From the NCBI RefSeq assembly GCF_019711195.1, contig NZ_CP081299.1, forward strand, positions 2,294,001 to 2,358,000: DNA of 64,000 bases, in the 5' to 3' direction. The DNA is from Dyadobacter sp. NIV53. Lineage in GTDB: Bacteria; Bacteroidota; Bacteroidia; Cytophagales; Spirosomataceae. The translations under genes and the position numbers were made by a program. Shown piece after piece: positions 17,455 to 26,908 of this stretch (its first letter is position 1; the number at the start of each line of letters is the position of its first letter). Under the pieces are notes generated by a model. The model was given only the letters and a program-made list of their open reading frames with translations. It did no database searches and had not been told where the DNA came from.

Positions 17455-18724
17455 ATGTTTGATAATGATATTTTAATACATACCAAGGTGATGACACGGC
17501 ATATTGAAATGCTTGATGCCCTCTTTAAACATGCAACGGAAGGTATTGTTGTAGTGAATAAAGGAGGTACAATTGTGATGCTGAATCCAAAAGCAAAGGA
17601 GCTTTTTGGTTATGCAGATTTAGAACTTATTGGCAAGAAAATTGAAATACTGATCCCAAAACGGCTCACCAGAAATCATGTTGAATATCGTGATGAGTAT
17701 ATGGAAGCACCTCGCGCCAGAGGAATGGGACATTTGATGGACGACCTTTTTGCTTGTCGCCAGGATGGTACCGAATTTCCTGTGGAAGTAAGTCTAAGCC
17801 CTTTCAAAACCAGCGACGGAGAGTTTGTTGTTAGTTTTGTCATTGATATTACGGAAAGAAAAAAACAGGAAAACAGGATTATTGAGGCTAATCTTGAAAT
17901 AAAAAAACTGAATGCCGAACTGGAAGAACGTGTAGAACAGCGCACCAAAGAACTTGCCACAGCAATTAAAAAAGTGGAAGAATCGCAAGGAGGAGGTAAT
18001 TCGTGCCTTGAAAAAAGAACGCGAACTGAACAATATGAAAAGCCAGTTTGTGACCATCGCTTCCCACGAATTCCGGACTCCGCTGGGTACCATTTTATCA
18101 TCTGCTTCGCTGATTGGAAGATATTCTAAAACAGAAGAGGAAGACAAACGGCAAAAGCATGTTCAGCGGATTAAATCGGCGGTAACTAACCTGACGGAGA
18201 TCTTAAATGACTTTCTGTCCATTGGTAAACTCGAAGAAGGACGTGTACAAAGTATTCCTGTTGAGGTGAACCTGCCGGAATTCTGTAAAGGTTTAATTGA
18301 AGAGATCAAAGGACTGTGTAAAGACGATCAGCAAATTCATTTTCAATATAATGGAAAATCTGATGTCTGGCTGGATAAACAGTTGCTTCGTAATGTCCTA
18401 TTTAACCTTTTATCTAATGCCATTAAATATTCCGAAGCCGGGAAATCTATATTTCTCAGGATTGCTGCCGGAGATAAATTGGTCAGTATAGAAATTGAAG
18501 ATCAGGGAATTGGGATTCCTGAGACTGATCAGGCGCATATTTTTGACCGGTTTTTCCGAGCACATAATGCAGGGAATGTACAGGGAACAGGCCTTGGACT
18601 GAATATTGTCCAAAATTATATTGATCTCATGAAAGGTGAAGTTTCATTTTCAAGCAAAGTTGGACAAGGCACTACTTTTCATATAAACCTGCCGAATTAT
18701 CTGCCGATACAAACCAAAGATTAA
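17455..18724 (+). pseudogene. PAS-domain sensor histidine kinase, frame broken by one base
   Basis: The first frame (from the ATG at 17455) gives a PAS domain (residues about 20-145, 'LFKHATEGIVVVNKGGTIV', 'RQDGTEFPVEVSLSP', 'DITERKK') and a coiled coil. From about 17990 the reading continues in the next frame: 'LNNMKSQFVTIASHEFRTPL' (phosphoacceptor His in SHEFRTP), N box 'NLLSNAIKYS', 'DQGIGIP' and 'GTGLGLNIVQNY'. A single extra G at 17988-17992 (caaggaggagg) accounts for the break. H75 in 'TRNHVEYRDEY' lines up with the heme-binding His of FixL, but this His also occurs in PAS domains without heme. It lies just before a Crp/Fnr-type response regulator and after the cbb3 block, so it is probably its kinase partner. 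No membrane segment is seen, so it is cytoplasmic. Confidence 0.85.
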
Positions 18725-18781
18725 CTTCATTATAAGTAGCCGCATTTCAGTTTAATTTACTCACGAATAAAAACCAGTTCC

Positions 18782-19845
18782 TTGGAAACCAAGAAAATTT
18801 TATTGATCGAAGACAACACCGAGATGCGGGAAAATACCGCAGAAATACTGGAACTAGCCAATTATGAAGTTTTAACTGCAAAAAATGGAAAGGAAGGAGT
18901 TCAACTGGCTAATCAGCACAACCCGGATCTGATCATTTGTGATATTATGATGCCCGAACTGGATGGTTATGGCGTACTGCACATGTTAGGAAAAGACGAT
19001 GATACAGCTAACATTCCATTCGTTTTTCTGACAGCAAAAGCTGAAAAGGACGATTACCGTAAGGGCATGACCATGGGCGCAGACGATTATCTGACCAAAC
19101 CTTATGATGATGTGGAACTGCTGAACATCGTGGAGATCCGCCTTAAAAAGAGCGAGCGGATAAAACGTCAGTTTGACCGTTCGGCAGAAGGGCTGGATCA
19201 GTTTATCCAGGAAGCCAAATCTTTTGACCTGATTGCGAAACTTGCAGAAGATAAAAAAGTGAAGGTTTTGAAAAAGAAAGAAACTATTTATACAGAAGGC
19301 AGTTTTCCTTCAAATGTCTTTTTTTGCAAAAAGGGAAGGTAAAAGCCTACAAATCAAATGATAACGGCAAGGAGTATATTACAGATCTATACAAGGAAGG
19401 TGACTTTTTCGGATATCTGGATTTATTGCAGGGCGAATCTTATCAGGAAACAACGATTTGCCTCGAAAAAGCAGAGGTAGCCATGATCCCGAAAGATGAT
19501 TTTTTCAATCTGTTGCAGGGAAACAGGGAAGTCTCTTCCAAATTTATCAAGATGCTTTCAAATGAAATTAAAGACCGGGAAGAACGCCTGCTTCAGCTTG
19601 CTTATAATTCTGTACGCAAAAGAGTGGCACAAGCATTGGTGATGCTGGTTCAGCGTTATCAGGACGATCGTACCAAACCATTTTCTATGTCCATAACACG
19701 GGAAGATATTGCTTCTATGGTTGGCACTGCTACTGAAACTGTAATCCGTACTTTATCCGATTTTAAAGACGAACGTTTGGTAGATATGAAAGGCAGCCTG
19801 ATTACAGTTTTAGAGTACGACAAACTGTTAAGAATGCGTAATTAA
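18782..19845 (+). pseudogene. Response regulator with Crp/Fnr-type output domain, frame broken by one base
   Basis: Starts at a TTG (18782); no ATG is available. Residues 1-120 are a receiver domain ('LLIEDNTEM', phospho-acceptor D54 in 'CDIMMPELDG', 'TKPYDD'). The cyclic-nucleotide-binding-like domain follows ('KETIYTEG', then 'YKEGDFFGYLDLL'), and then a Crp-type helix-turn-helix 'ITREDIASMVGTATETVIRT'. The frame breaks at the A5 tract 19328-19332; one more A joins the halves as 'FFCKKGKVKAY'. The recognition helix has E-T-V-I-R where FNR has E-T-I-S-R, so the E and R that read TGA half-sites are kept. I infer that it binds TGAY-N4-RTCA sites before ccoI, ccoS and hemN. It overlaps the end of the convergent lpxB by 4 bases. 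Confidence 0.86.
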
Positions 19846-20957
19846 ACTTCCTGCATATATTTTACCATTAAACCTCCTGCTCTTTCCGAAGCACCGGCAC
19901 CGCCTACCAATGCTTGCAGCCTGGCATAATTGTCTAATAGGACATTACGGTTTGCTCCGCCTGGCAGAATTAAAGCAACCTCTTTAACCAGCTGATTTTC
20001 ATTCAGTTCATCCTGAATCAATTCCCGTACAACTTCCTTATTCATGATCAGGTTAACCAGGGAAATAAAAGGAACGCGGATTAACCGTTTGGCAATTGCG
20101 TAGGAAAATCCGCTGGTTTTATAACAAACTACCTCCGGAATATTCAGTAAGGCAGTTTCCAATGTCGCGGTTCCGGATGTGACCAACGCTGCCTCAGACA
20201 CGGACAGGAGATCATAAGTTGCTTCGTACACAATCGTTGCCCTGCCATTGGAAAGATACTTTTCGTACAAAGAAGAAGGTAAATTTTTAACACCTGCAAT
20301 TGCAAACTGGTAGTCCGGAAAATGCGGCTGGACCGTCAGCATCAGATCAAGCATACCAATAATTTCCTGTTTCCGGCTACCGGGAAGTAAGGCTATAACT
20401 GGTTTGTCCTGGTCTAGATTATTTTTTATTTTAAAATAAGGATCAGGTTCAAAAGCTTTGATCGCATCCATTAGCGGATTGCCCACATAATCAACCGGAT
20501 AATCGTATTTTTTATAAAAATCAATTTCAAACGGAAAGATCACAAACATCCGGTCTACGTTCTGTTTGATTTTCCAGGCACGTTTCTGGTTCCATGCCCA
20601 TACTTTTGGCGAAATGTAATAGAATGTTTTCAGCCCATGTTTCTTGGCAAAAGCTGCAATCCGAAGATTAAAACCCGGATAATCGATCAGTATAATCACG
20701 TCCGGCTGAGATTCCAGAATATCTTTTTTACATTTTTTAAGGAAACCGGAAATCTTGTGCAGGTTCAGTGCCACTTCCAGAAAACCCATGAAAGCCGTAT
20801 CCTTATAATGCGTCACCAGTTCCATTCCTTCTGCCTGCATCATATCACCACCCCAGCCGCGAAACTCAGCGTCCGGATCATTTTCCTTAATTCCTTTGAG
20901 CAGATTAGCTCCGTGAAGATCTCCGGAACGCTCGCCGGCAATGAGGTAATATTTCAT
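19842..20957 (-). CDS. lpxB: Lipid-A-disaccharide synthase
   Basis: 371 aa, family GT19. It starts 'MKYYLIAGERSGDLHGANLL', the LpxB N-terminal signature, and goes on with 'RGWGGDMMQAEGMEL', 'ILIDYPGFNLRIA', 'YYISPKVWAWNQKR', 'IFPFEIDFYKK' and 'LLPGSRKQEI'. It joins lipid X to UDP-diacylglucosamine to form the disaccharide of lipid A at the inner face of the inner membrane. It is not in an lpx cluster here. A REP-like repeat lies directly upstream of its start codon. Confidence 0.95.
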   Translation of the reverse strand: MKYYLIAGERSGDLHGANLLKGIKENDPDAEFRGWGGDMMQAEGMELVTHYKDTAFMGFLEVALNLHKISGFLKKCKKDILESQPDVIILIDYPGFNLRIAAFAKKHGLKTFYYISPKVWAWNQKRAWKIKQNVDRMFVIFPFEIDFYKKYDYPVDYVGNPLMDAIKAFEPDPYFKIKNNLDQDKPVIALLPGSRKQEIIGMLDLMLTVQPHFPDYQFAIAGVKNLPSSLYEKYLSNGRATIVYEATYDLLSVSEAALVTSGTATLETALLNIPEVVCYKTSGFSYAIAKRLIRVPFISLVNLIMNKEVVRELIQDELNENQLVKEVALILPGGANRNVLLDNYARLQALVGGAGASERAGGLMVKYMQEV

Positions 20958-20963
20958 GGGTTT

Positions 20964-20997
20964 TTAGCTGTTGGCGATTGGCATTAAGCTGGCTAGT
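20964..20997. repeat. REP-like repeat just before the lpxB start
   Basis: On the minus strand it reads GCCAGCTTAATGCCAATCGC followed by CAACAGCTAAAA and ends about 6 bases before the lpxB ATG. It resembles the repeats at 12875, 36756, 60168 and 62911. Confidence 0.5.
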
Positions 20998-21021
20998 TTC
21001 TGGAGGCGTTTGTAGGAAAAT

Positions 21022-21110
21022 AATCAATTCTCAATGTTCAATCGCAGTAACGGGCCGTTCCCAATTACGTCAATCTGAAAATTGATCATTAACAATTGAT
21101 AATTATTTTT
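21022..21110. repeat. AT-rich palindromic intergenic repeat
   Basis: The sequence holds AATCAATTCTCAATGTTCAA and then AATTGATCATTAACAATTGA, the same pieces as in the palindrome at 32087-32169. It lies between lpxB and queD. Confidence 0.5.
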
Positions 21111-21113
21111 TTT

Positions 21114-21533
21114 CTATTCCCCGTAGTATTCAACGAAATTCTTGGGCGTTTCTACCAGTTTAATATAATGAAGCTTTGCGTTGGAAGCTGTTTCAGCAAT
21201 AGCCGGGGCAAGAATATTCCAGATTTCCAATACAAATATTTCACAGGATGCCATTTTACCAGCCATGAAATCCACATCCAGGTTCAGGTTCTTGTGATCT
21301 ACTTTATCTATCACCCTGTTTTTAATAATATCTCCCAGCACTTTCAAATCTATTACAAATCCTGTGTCAGGATTAGGCGAACCTTTTACCGTAACAATTA
21401 ATTCAAAATTATGTCCATGCCAGTTGTTATTGGCACAAGGGCCAAAAACTTCCTGATTTTTTTCATCTGACCAGGCCGGGTTAAATAGCCTGTGTGCAGC
21501 GTTGAAATGCTCTTTTCTTGTTACGTAAATCAT
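21114..21533 (-). CDS. queD: 6-pyruvoyl-tetrahydropterin synthase / 6-carboxytetrahydropterin synthase (QueD family)
   Basis: 139 aa from the ATG at 21533 ('MIYVTRKEHFNAAHRLF'); an ATG five codons upstream is possible but adds residues outside the family start. Zinc-binding histidines are in 'FNAAHRL' and 'NWHGHNFEL', the catalytic Cys in 'FGPCANNNWHGH', and 'GFVIDLKVLGDIIK' and 'DHKNLN' are typical. It forms the pterin precursor of queuosine or biopterin. Its neighbours (lpxB, hldD) give no further hint. Confidence 0.9.
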   Translation of the reverse strand: MIYVTRKEHFNAAHRLFNPAWSDEKNQEVFGPCANNNWHGHNFELIVTVKGSPNPDTGFVIDLKVLGDIIKNRVIDKVDHKNLNLDVDFMAGKMASCEIFVLEIWNILAPAIAETASNAKLHYIKLVETPKNFVEYYGE

Positions 21534-21719
21534 AAAACTTCCTCTCACAAAATAAATAGGCTACAAAATTACACCATGTATCCGTAGTTTTGCAGATAAA
21601 CAAGCGGATAACTAAAAAAAATCCTATTTGTATTGAAAACATAGAGTAGATCCGATTTTATGGCCACTCTTATTCTTCATTCTTTTTATAGATTTAATAT
21701 TAATAAAAGGTAATCTCTC

Positions 21720-22685
21720 ATGATTATAGTAACAGGTGCAGCCGGATTCATTGGCAGCGGGCTTATCAGCCGTCTCAATCAGGATGGTTTCAGAAACATT
21801 GTCGCAGTCGATGATTTTTCCAAAACAGAAAAAGCGGAAAATCTTGAAGGAAAAACAATTGTACAGAAAATTGAGCGTAAAGAGCTGTTTGACTGGCTTG
21901 ACCAGAATTACCGCGATGTTGAATTTATATTTCATATTGGCGCAAGAACAGACACGACGGAATTTGATAAAGAAATTTTTGATGAACTGAATGTCAATTA
22001 TTCCAAGCAGATCTGGGAGAAATGCGTGGCTTATCAGATCCCGCTCGTTTATGCCTCATCAGCGGCAACGTACGGACTGGGTGAACATGGTTATGATGAC
22101 AATGAAGCCACGCTTTCTGAATTAAAACCATTAAACCCTTATGGGGATTCTAAAAACGAATTTGACATTTGGGCACTACAGCAGGAAAAGAAACCGCTTT
22201 TCTGGGCTGGTTTGAAATTTTTCAATGTGTATGGGCCGAATGAATATCATAAAGGCCGCATGGCATCCGTAATTTTACATGCGTACAATCAGATAAAAGC
22301 TACTGACAAAATGAAGCTTTTTCGTTCGCATAATCCTGATTTTAAAGATGGAGAACAAATGCGGGACTTTATTTACGTAAAAGATCTTATCGACGTTTGT
22401 ATATTCCTGATGCATCACCGCAAAAATTCCGGCATTTACAATCTGGGAAGCGGACAAGCGCGTACTTTCAAGGATCTGGTAATCAATACATTCCTGGCCA
22501 TGGACAAAACACCGGATATCTCATACATTGATACGCCGATTGATATCCGTGATAAATACCAGTATTTTACGGAAGCAAATATGAATAAATTAAAAGCCAT
22601 AGGATATACCAAACCATTTTCTACACTGGAAGAAGGAGTGGCAGATTATGTTAAACATTATTTGGCTACGGGAGCGTATTTATAG
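21720..22685 (+). CDS. hldD: ADP-L-glycero-D-manno-heptose 6-epimerase
   Basis: 321 aa extended SDR. The NAD-binding motif 'GAAGFIGSGL' opens the protein; 'VDDFSKTEKAENLEGK', 'FHIGARTDTTE', 'YASSAATYG', 'YGDSKNEFD' with the YxxxK-like pair, and 'RDFIYVKDLIDV' match HldD. It makes the ADP-heptose used in the LPS inner core. A TAGTTTTG -7-like element lies at 21585-21592 without a clear -33 box. It ends before a terminator at 22889. Confidence 0.92.
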   Translation: MIIVTGAAGFIGSGLISRLNQDGFRNIVAVDDFSKTEKAENLEGKTIVQKIERKELFDWLDQNYRDVEFIFHIGARTDTTEFDKEIFDELNVNYSKQIWEKCVAYQIPLVYASSAATYGLGEHGYDDNEATLSELKPLNPYGDSKNEFDIWALQQEKKPLFWAGLKFFNVYGPNEYHKGRMASVILHAYNQIKATDKMKLFRSHNPDFKDGEQMRDFIYVKDLIDVCIFLMHHRKNSGIYNLGSGQARTFKDLVINTFLAMDKTPDISYIDTPIDIRDKYQYFTEANMNKLKAIGYTKPFSTLEEGVADYVKHYLATGAYL

Positions 22686-22795
22686 GCCTGTTCAGCTATC
22701 TAACATTTGATAAAATAGTCGGATTTCAATGCCCAATGATCTATTGAGGCGGCAGTTCGCTTTCTATTATATCATTGTTTAGCTGTAATAATTAA

Positions 22796-22852
22796 TAACG
22801 ATTTCATTTAAATATGAAAATTGAACATTGATTATTGAATATTATTTTTGAT
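22796..22852. repeat. AT-rich repeat in the hldD-sufB gap
   Basis: TGAAAATTGAACATTGATTA and ATTGAATATTATTTTTGATC are of the same type as the AT-rich palindromes elsewhere in the window. The 334-base gap 22686-23019 otherwise holds only a terminator (22889-22935) and a possible -7 element TATTTTTG at 22939-22946. Confidence 0.4.
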
Positions 22853-22888
22853 CAGAGAAGTGCATTTTCACAAAGAAGAATCATCTGC

Positions 22889-22935
22889 AAAGCCCGCAAA
22901 CTTATGATCTTCGTCATAAATTTGTGGGCTTTTTT
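22889..22935 (+). terminator. Rho-independent terminator upstream of sufB
   Basis: AAAGCCCGCAAACTTATGA pairs with TCATAAATTTGTGGGCTTT (two internal mismatches) around a 6-base loop and is followed by six T residues. It ends the hldD transcript. Confidence 0.75.
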
Positions 22936-23019
22936 ATGTATTTTTGACCTTCTCAATAAACTCAATCTTGTTTCTTTGTGTTGTAAGAGACGTAGATACA
23001 GCCTGATAAAAATTACACC

Positions 23020-24471
23020 ATGAGCAAAGAAGAAGAATTGTTGGAGGAAATCACCAGTTCGGAATACAAATACGGCTTTGTAACTGATATTGAAGCGGAC
23101 GAAGCTCCTATGGGCTTGGACGAAAGCACGATTCGGTTTATTTCTGCCAAAAAAAATGAACCTGAGTGGATGCTAGAGTGGCGTTTGAAGGCTTTTCGTT
23201 TGTGGCTTACAATGGCTGAGCCGAAATGGCCAAACGTACATTACCCAAAAATTGACTTTCAGGGAATAAAATATTATTCAGCTCCGAAAAAGAAAAAAGT
23301 TGTTGAAAGTCTGGACGATATAGATCCTGAATTACGCGATACTTTCCAACGTTTAGGGATTTCGCTGAACGAACAAAAAAGGCTTTCCGGAGTTTCTATT
23401 GCGGTTGATGCTGTAATGGATTCGGAATCTGTCTTTACTACATTCAAAGAATCACTGAGAGAAAAAGGAATTATATTCTGCGCTATCAGTGAAGCAATTC
23501 GTGAGCATCCGGACCTGATCAAGAAATATTTAGGATCTGTTGTTCCGCCAAAGGATAACTTTTATGCCGCATTAAATGCAGCTGTATTCTCAGACGGGTC
23601 ATTTGTATATATTCCAAAAGGCGTTCGTTGTCCTATGGAATTGTCTACGTATTTCCGTATCAATGCAGCCGGAACCGGTCAGTTTGAGCGTACTTTAATT
23701 GTAGGTGATGCTGACAGTCACGTAAGTTACCTGGAGGGGTGTACTGCTCCAATGCGCGATGAAAATCAGTTGCACGCTGCGGTAGTAGAAATTTTCGCAC
23801 ACGAAAATGCAAATATTAAATACTCGACCGTACAAAACTGGTATCCTGGCGATAAAGAAGGAAAAGGTGGTATTTATAATTTCGTAACCAAACGTGGATT
23901 GTGTGACGGAGCTGGCTCAAAAATATCCTGGACTCAGGTTGAGACTGGTTCGGCTATTACGTGGAAATATCCATCTGTGATCCTGAAAGGTGATAATTCA
24001 ATCGGAGAATTTTATTCTGTGGCTGTTACAAACAATATGCAGCAAGCCGATACTGGAACTAAAATGATCCATATTGGAAAAAATACAAAAAGCCGTATAG
24101 TATCCAAAGGTATTTCAGCTGGAAAAAGCCAGAATTCATACCGAGGATTAGTTCAGGTATTTAAAAAAGCAGAAAAAGCACGTAACTTCTCACAATGCGA
24201 TTCTTTGTTGCTGGGTGACAAATGCGGTGCTCACACTTTTCCGTATATCGAAGTAAGCAATCCTTCCGCAACTGTGGAGCATGAAGCGACTACTTCAAAA
24301 ATCGGAGAAGATATCCTGTTTTACTGTAATCAGCGTGGCATTCCTACTGAGCAGGCCGTTGCTTTAATTGTAAATGGTTATGCCAAAGAAGTTTTAAACC
24401 AGCTCCCTATGGAATTTGCTGTTGAAGCACAGAAACTACTGGAAATCAGCTTAGAGGGAAGTGTAGGATAA
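23020..24471 (+). CDS. sufB: Fe-S cluster assembly scaffold subunit SufB
   Basis: 483 aa, the family length. Recognised by 'WMLEWRLKAFRLW', 'VSYLEGCTAPMRDENQLHAAVVE', 'VQNWYPGDKEGKGGIYNFVTKRG', 'RIVSKGISAGKSQNSYRGLV', 'QCDSLLLGDKCGAHTFPY' and 'EHEATTSKIGEDILFYC'. The last blocks hold the Cys and Glu residues where the cluster is built on the SufBC2D complex. It is unusual that sufB stands alone: a terminator follows at 24506 and no sufC, sufD or sufS is in the window. Confidence 0.96.
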   Translation: MSKEEELLEEITSSEYKYGFVTDIEADEAPMGLDESTIRFISAKKNEPEWMLEWRLKAFRLWLTMAEPKWPNVHYPKIDFQGIKYYSAPKKKKVVESLDDIDPELRDTFQRLGISLNEQKRLSGVSIAVDAVMDSESVFTTFKESLREKGIIFCAISEAIREHPDLIKKYLGSVVPPKDNFYAALNAAVFSDGSFVYIPKGVRCPMELSTYFRINAAGTGQFERTLIVGDADSHVSYLEGCTAPMRDENQLHAAVVEIFAHENANIKYSTVQNWYPGDKEGKGGIYNFVTKRGLCDGAGSKISWTQVETGSAITWKYPSVILKGDNSIGEFYSVAVTNNMQQADTGTKMIHIGKNTKSRIVSKGISAGKSQNSYRGLVQVFKKAEKARNFSQCDSLLLGDKCGAHTFPYIEVSNPSATVEHEATTSKIGEDILFYCNQRGIPTEQAVALIVNGYAKEVLNQLPMEFAVEAQKLLEISLEGSVG

Positions 24472-24505
24472 CAGATCCGGTTTTCTTTTTTTAAGATTAT
24501 AATAT

Positions 24506-24534
24506 AAAAGCCTTTGATTCGTCAAGGGCTTTTT
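24506..24534 (+). terminator. Rho-independent terminator after sufB
   Basis: AAAAGCCTTTGA and TCAAGGGCTTTT form a stem around TTCG and run into T residues, 35 bases after the sufB stop. Confidence 0.8.
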
Positions 24535-24576
24535 GTATTTTATTGGATTACACAGTAAGATCAAACGACAAACTTC

Positions 24577-26841
24577 ATGACACACGTTCCGCAACTTATC
24601 GTTGACCTTTCGCTGATACTTACCATGGCCGGTATTATCACACTCATATTCAAAAAATTAAAGCAGCCCATTGTTCTGGGTTATATATTGGCAGGACTTT
24701 TAGTCGGGCCTAATTTCAACTTATTTCCAACCATTACGGATATCAAAACCATTGAGATCTGGGCAGAAATCGGTGTGATATTTTTACTTTTCAATTTGGG
24801 TCTTGAATTCAGTTTTAAGAAACTGATGAAGGTTGGGAATACGGCGGCAATTACTGGTCTTTTTGAAGTTGGGTTAATGCTCGTAACTGGTTTTGCAACC
24901 GGGCAGCTTTTAGGATGGAGTAAAATTGACAGCCTTTTTCTGGGCGGTATTATCGCTATATCTTCCACAACGATCATTTTTCGTGCATTTGACGAATTAG
25001 GAATTAAAACCCAGCAATTTACCAGAGTAGTATTAGGTATATTGGTTATTGAGGATTTAACGGCCGTGTTATTAATGGTCTTGTTATCAACACTTTCTAT
25101 CAGCCAGCAATTTGCTGGAGCAGAATTATTGGAGTCTATCCTGAAATTATTCTTTTTTCTGATCCTTTGGTTTTTAGGTGGCATTTTTGTTTTCCCAACC
25201 TTGCTCAGAAGATACCGCGGACTGATGAACGATGAAAGTGTTCTGATCACTTCGGTAGCGCTTTGCTTCGGAATGGTTTTTCTGGTGACACAAGCAGGTT
25301 TTTCTGCTGCGCTAGGTGCTTTTATTATGGGTTCTATTCTGGCTGAAACCACTCATGCTGAAAAAATTGAACATTTATTAAAACCTGTAAAAGACCTTTT
25401 TGGCGCCGTTTTCTTTATTTCCGTTGGTATGCTGATCAACCCCGGACTGCTCATCGAATATGCTTTGCCAACTGCTATTCTTGTGTTGGTTGTCATCATT
25501 GGAAAAACTACGTTTGTTACTGTGGGTGCGGTCATTTCCGGTCAGCCTCTCAAAAATTCGATACAGTCGGGAATGAGTATGTCTCAGATCGGTGAGTTTT
25601 CATTCATTATTGCCAATCTGGGATTAGCGTTAAAAGTAACCAGTGATTTTCTGTATCCCATTGCAGTCGGTGTTTCGGTAATTACCACTTTTACCACACC
25701 ATACATGATGAAATTGTCCGAGCCATTTTATGAGTGGCTGAACAAAAATTTGCCTGATAAATGGAAAACTTCCCTGAACCGGTATAGTTCAAGCACCGGC
25801 ACCATTACCAAAACAACACAATGGCATCAGATCCTGCAATCCTATGCACAGACTGTCGTTCTCAATTCAGTTGTGGTAATTGGCATTATCCTTATCTCGT
25901 CCAGGCAGCTTGCAGATCTTTTGCATACCCGGATTCCTGAAACTTACCTGACCAATTCAGTTATGTTTGGGATTACATTTTTGATGATTGCCCCCTTTTT
26001 ATGGGCCTTGATCTTCAAACGTTCTAACCGGAAAGCTTACTCAGCAATCTGGCTCAGCAGAAAATATAGCCGCGGGCCTTTATTGGTTCTTGAACTTTCA
26101 CGGGTATTGATTGCGATACTTCTGATGGTCTTTTTACTGGGCCAGTTTTTCGCAACACCGGCTGCGTTAAGTATAGCGGGAGGGATAATGGTACTTGCTT
26201 TCGCCATATTTTACCAGCGGCTGCAACACTTTTATCATAAAATTGAAGAACGGTTTTTACAAAATCTGAATGCACGCCAGCTGGAAGGCAGTGGAAAATC
26301 TAAAAAACTTCTTTTACCCTGGGATGCGCATTTTGCTTTTCTGGAAGTAAGTGCTGATTCTAATCTGATAGGAAAAACTTTGCAGGAACTGGCTATAAGA
26401 GAGAATTTCGGAATCAATGTGGTTTTGATCGAACGTGGGAGCAAAACAATACATCTGCCCCGCCCTACCGAAGTATTATATCCATGCGACCGTATTGAAG
26501 TTATAGGCACAGATGCACAGCTAGATGCATTCCGCGGGCATGTTGAAGTAAGTACCAGCGGGGATATTTACATTGCTCCTCCGGATACAATTGTGCTGGA
26601 ACGGATCACTGTTAAAAATGAATATAACATCAGAGGAAAATCCATCCGTAATAGTCAGATAAGAGAAAAAACGCACGGAATGATTGTCGGACTGGAACGT
26701 AACGGAGAACGCATTCTTAACCCGGATTCTTCCGTGATTATAGAAATAGAAGACGTATTATGGATAGCTGGTGAAAGAGACCTGATCAAAGAGTTTCTAA
26801 ACAGAAAAGCAGGAAGTAAAGAAGAAAGCGAACTGGTTTAG
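24577..26841 (+). CDS. CPA2-family cation/proton antiporter with C-terminal RCK_C domains (KefB type)
   Basis: 754 aa. Residues 1-390 are a Na+/H+ exchanger domain of about 12 helices ('PIVLGYILAGLLVGP', 'EIGVIFLLFNLGLEFS', 'VLGILVIEDLTAVLLMVLLS', 'FSAALGAFIMGSILAET'). A second membrane part (about 425-560) follows, then two soluble TrkA-C/RCK_C modules (about 585-665 and 675-750). No RCK_N nucleotide-binding fold is seen, unlike KefB/KefC of E. coli. It probably exports K+ or Na+ in exchange for protons. Its stop codon lies in a 14-bp inverted repeat shared with the next, convergent gene. Confidence 0.9.
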   Translation: MTHVPQLIVDLSLILTMAGIITLIFKKLKQPIVLGYILAGLLVGPNFNLFPTITDIKTIEIWAEIGVIFLLFNLGLEFSFKKLMKVGNTAAITGLFEVGLMLVTGFATGQLLGWSKIDSLFLGGIIAISSTTIIFRAFDELGIKTQQFTRVVLGILVIEDLTAVLLMVLLSTLSISQQFAGAELLESILKLFFFLILWFLGGIFVFPTLLRRYRGLMNDESVLITSVALCFGMVFLVTQAGFSAALGAFIMGSILAETTHAEKIEHLLKPVKDLFGAVFFISVGMLINPGLLIEYALPTAILVLVVIIGKTTFVTVGAVISGQPLKNSIQSGMSMSQIGEFSFIIANLGLALKVTSDFLYPIAVGVSVITTFTTPYMMKLSEPFYEWLNKNLPDKWKTSLNRYSSSTGTITKTTQWHQILQSYAQTVVLNSVVVIGIILISSRQLADLLHTRIPETYLTNSVMFGITFLMIAPFLWALIFKRSNRKAYSAIWLSRKYSRGPLLVLELSRVLIAILLMVFLLGQFFATPAALSIAGGIMVLAFAIFYQRLQHFYHKIEERFLQNLNARQLEGSGKSKKLLLPWDAHFAFLEVSADSNLIGKTLQELAIRENFGINVVLIERGSKTIHLPRPTEVLYPCDRIEVIGTDAQLDAFRGHVEVSTSGDIYIAPPDTIVLERITVKNEYNIRGKSIRNSQIREKTHGMIVGLERNGERILNPDSSVIIEIEDVLWIAGERDLIKEFLNRKAGSKEESELV

Positions 26842-26908
26842 AGTTCAGGAGTTTAGAGTTATGAGTGTAAAGCTGTTTTGAACTATGAACTTTCAACTCC
26901 TGAACTCT
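26840..26908. repeat. 14-bp perfect inverted repeat covering both convergent stop codons
   Basis: AGAGTTCAGGAGTT (26840-26853) and AACTCCTGAACTCT (26895-26908) are perfect complements. The left arm includes the end of the antiporter stop codon and the right arm encodes the last residues 'LQEFRS' of the desulfhydrase gene. It may act as a bidirectional terminator. Confidence 0.7.

Noticed and set aside
17679..17720. Firm call of a heme-binding oxygen-sensing PAS domain in the kinase
   Set aside because: H75 fits the FixL position, but the same His occurs in many PAS domains without heme, so I mention it only as a possibility.
22939..22946. sufB promoter
   Set aside because: TATTTTTG fits the -7 element, but the only TTG upstream is at a spacing of 14, too short, and it overlaps the end of a terminator.
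24681..25352. Open frame of 223 codons opposite to the antiporter gene
   Set aside because: It is antisense to a membrane protein gene; its Ser/Ile/Pro/Lys-rich product is typical of the reverse complement of hydrophobic codons.
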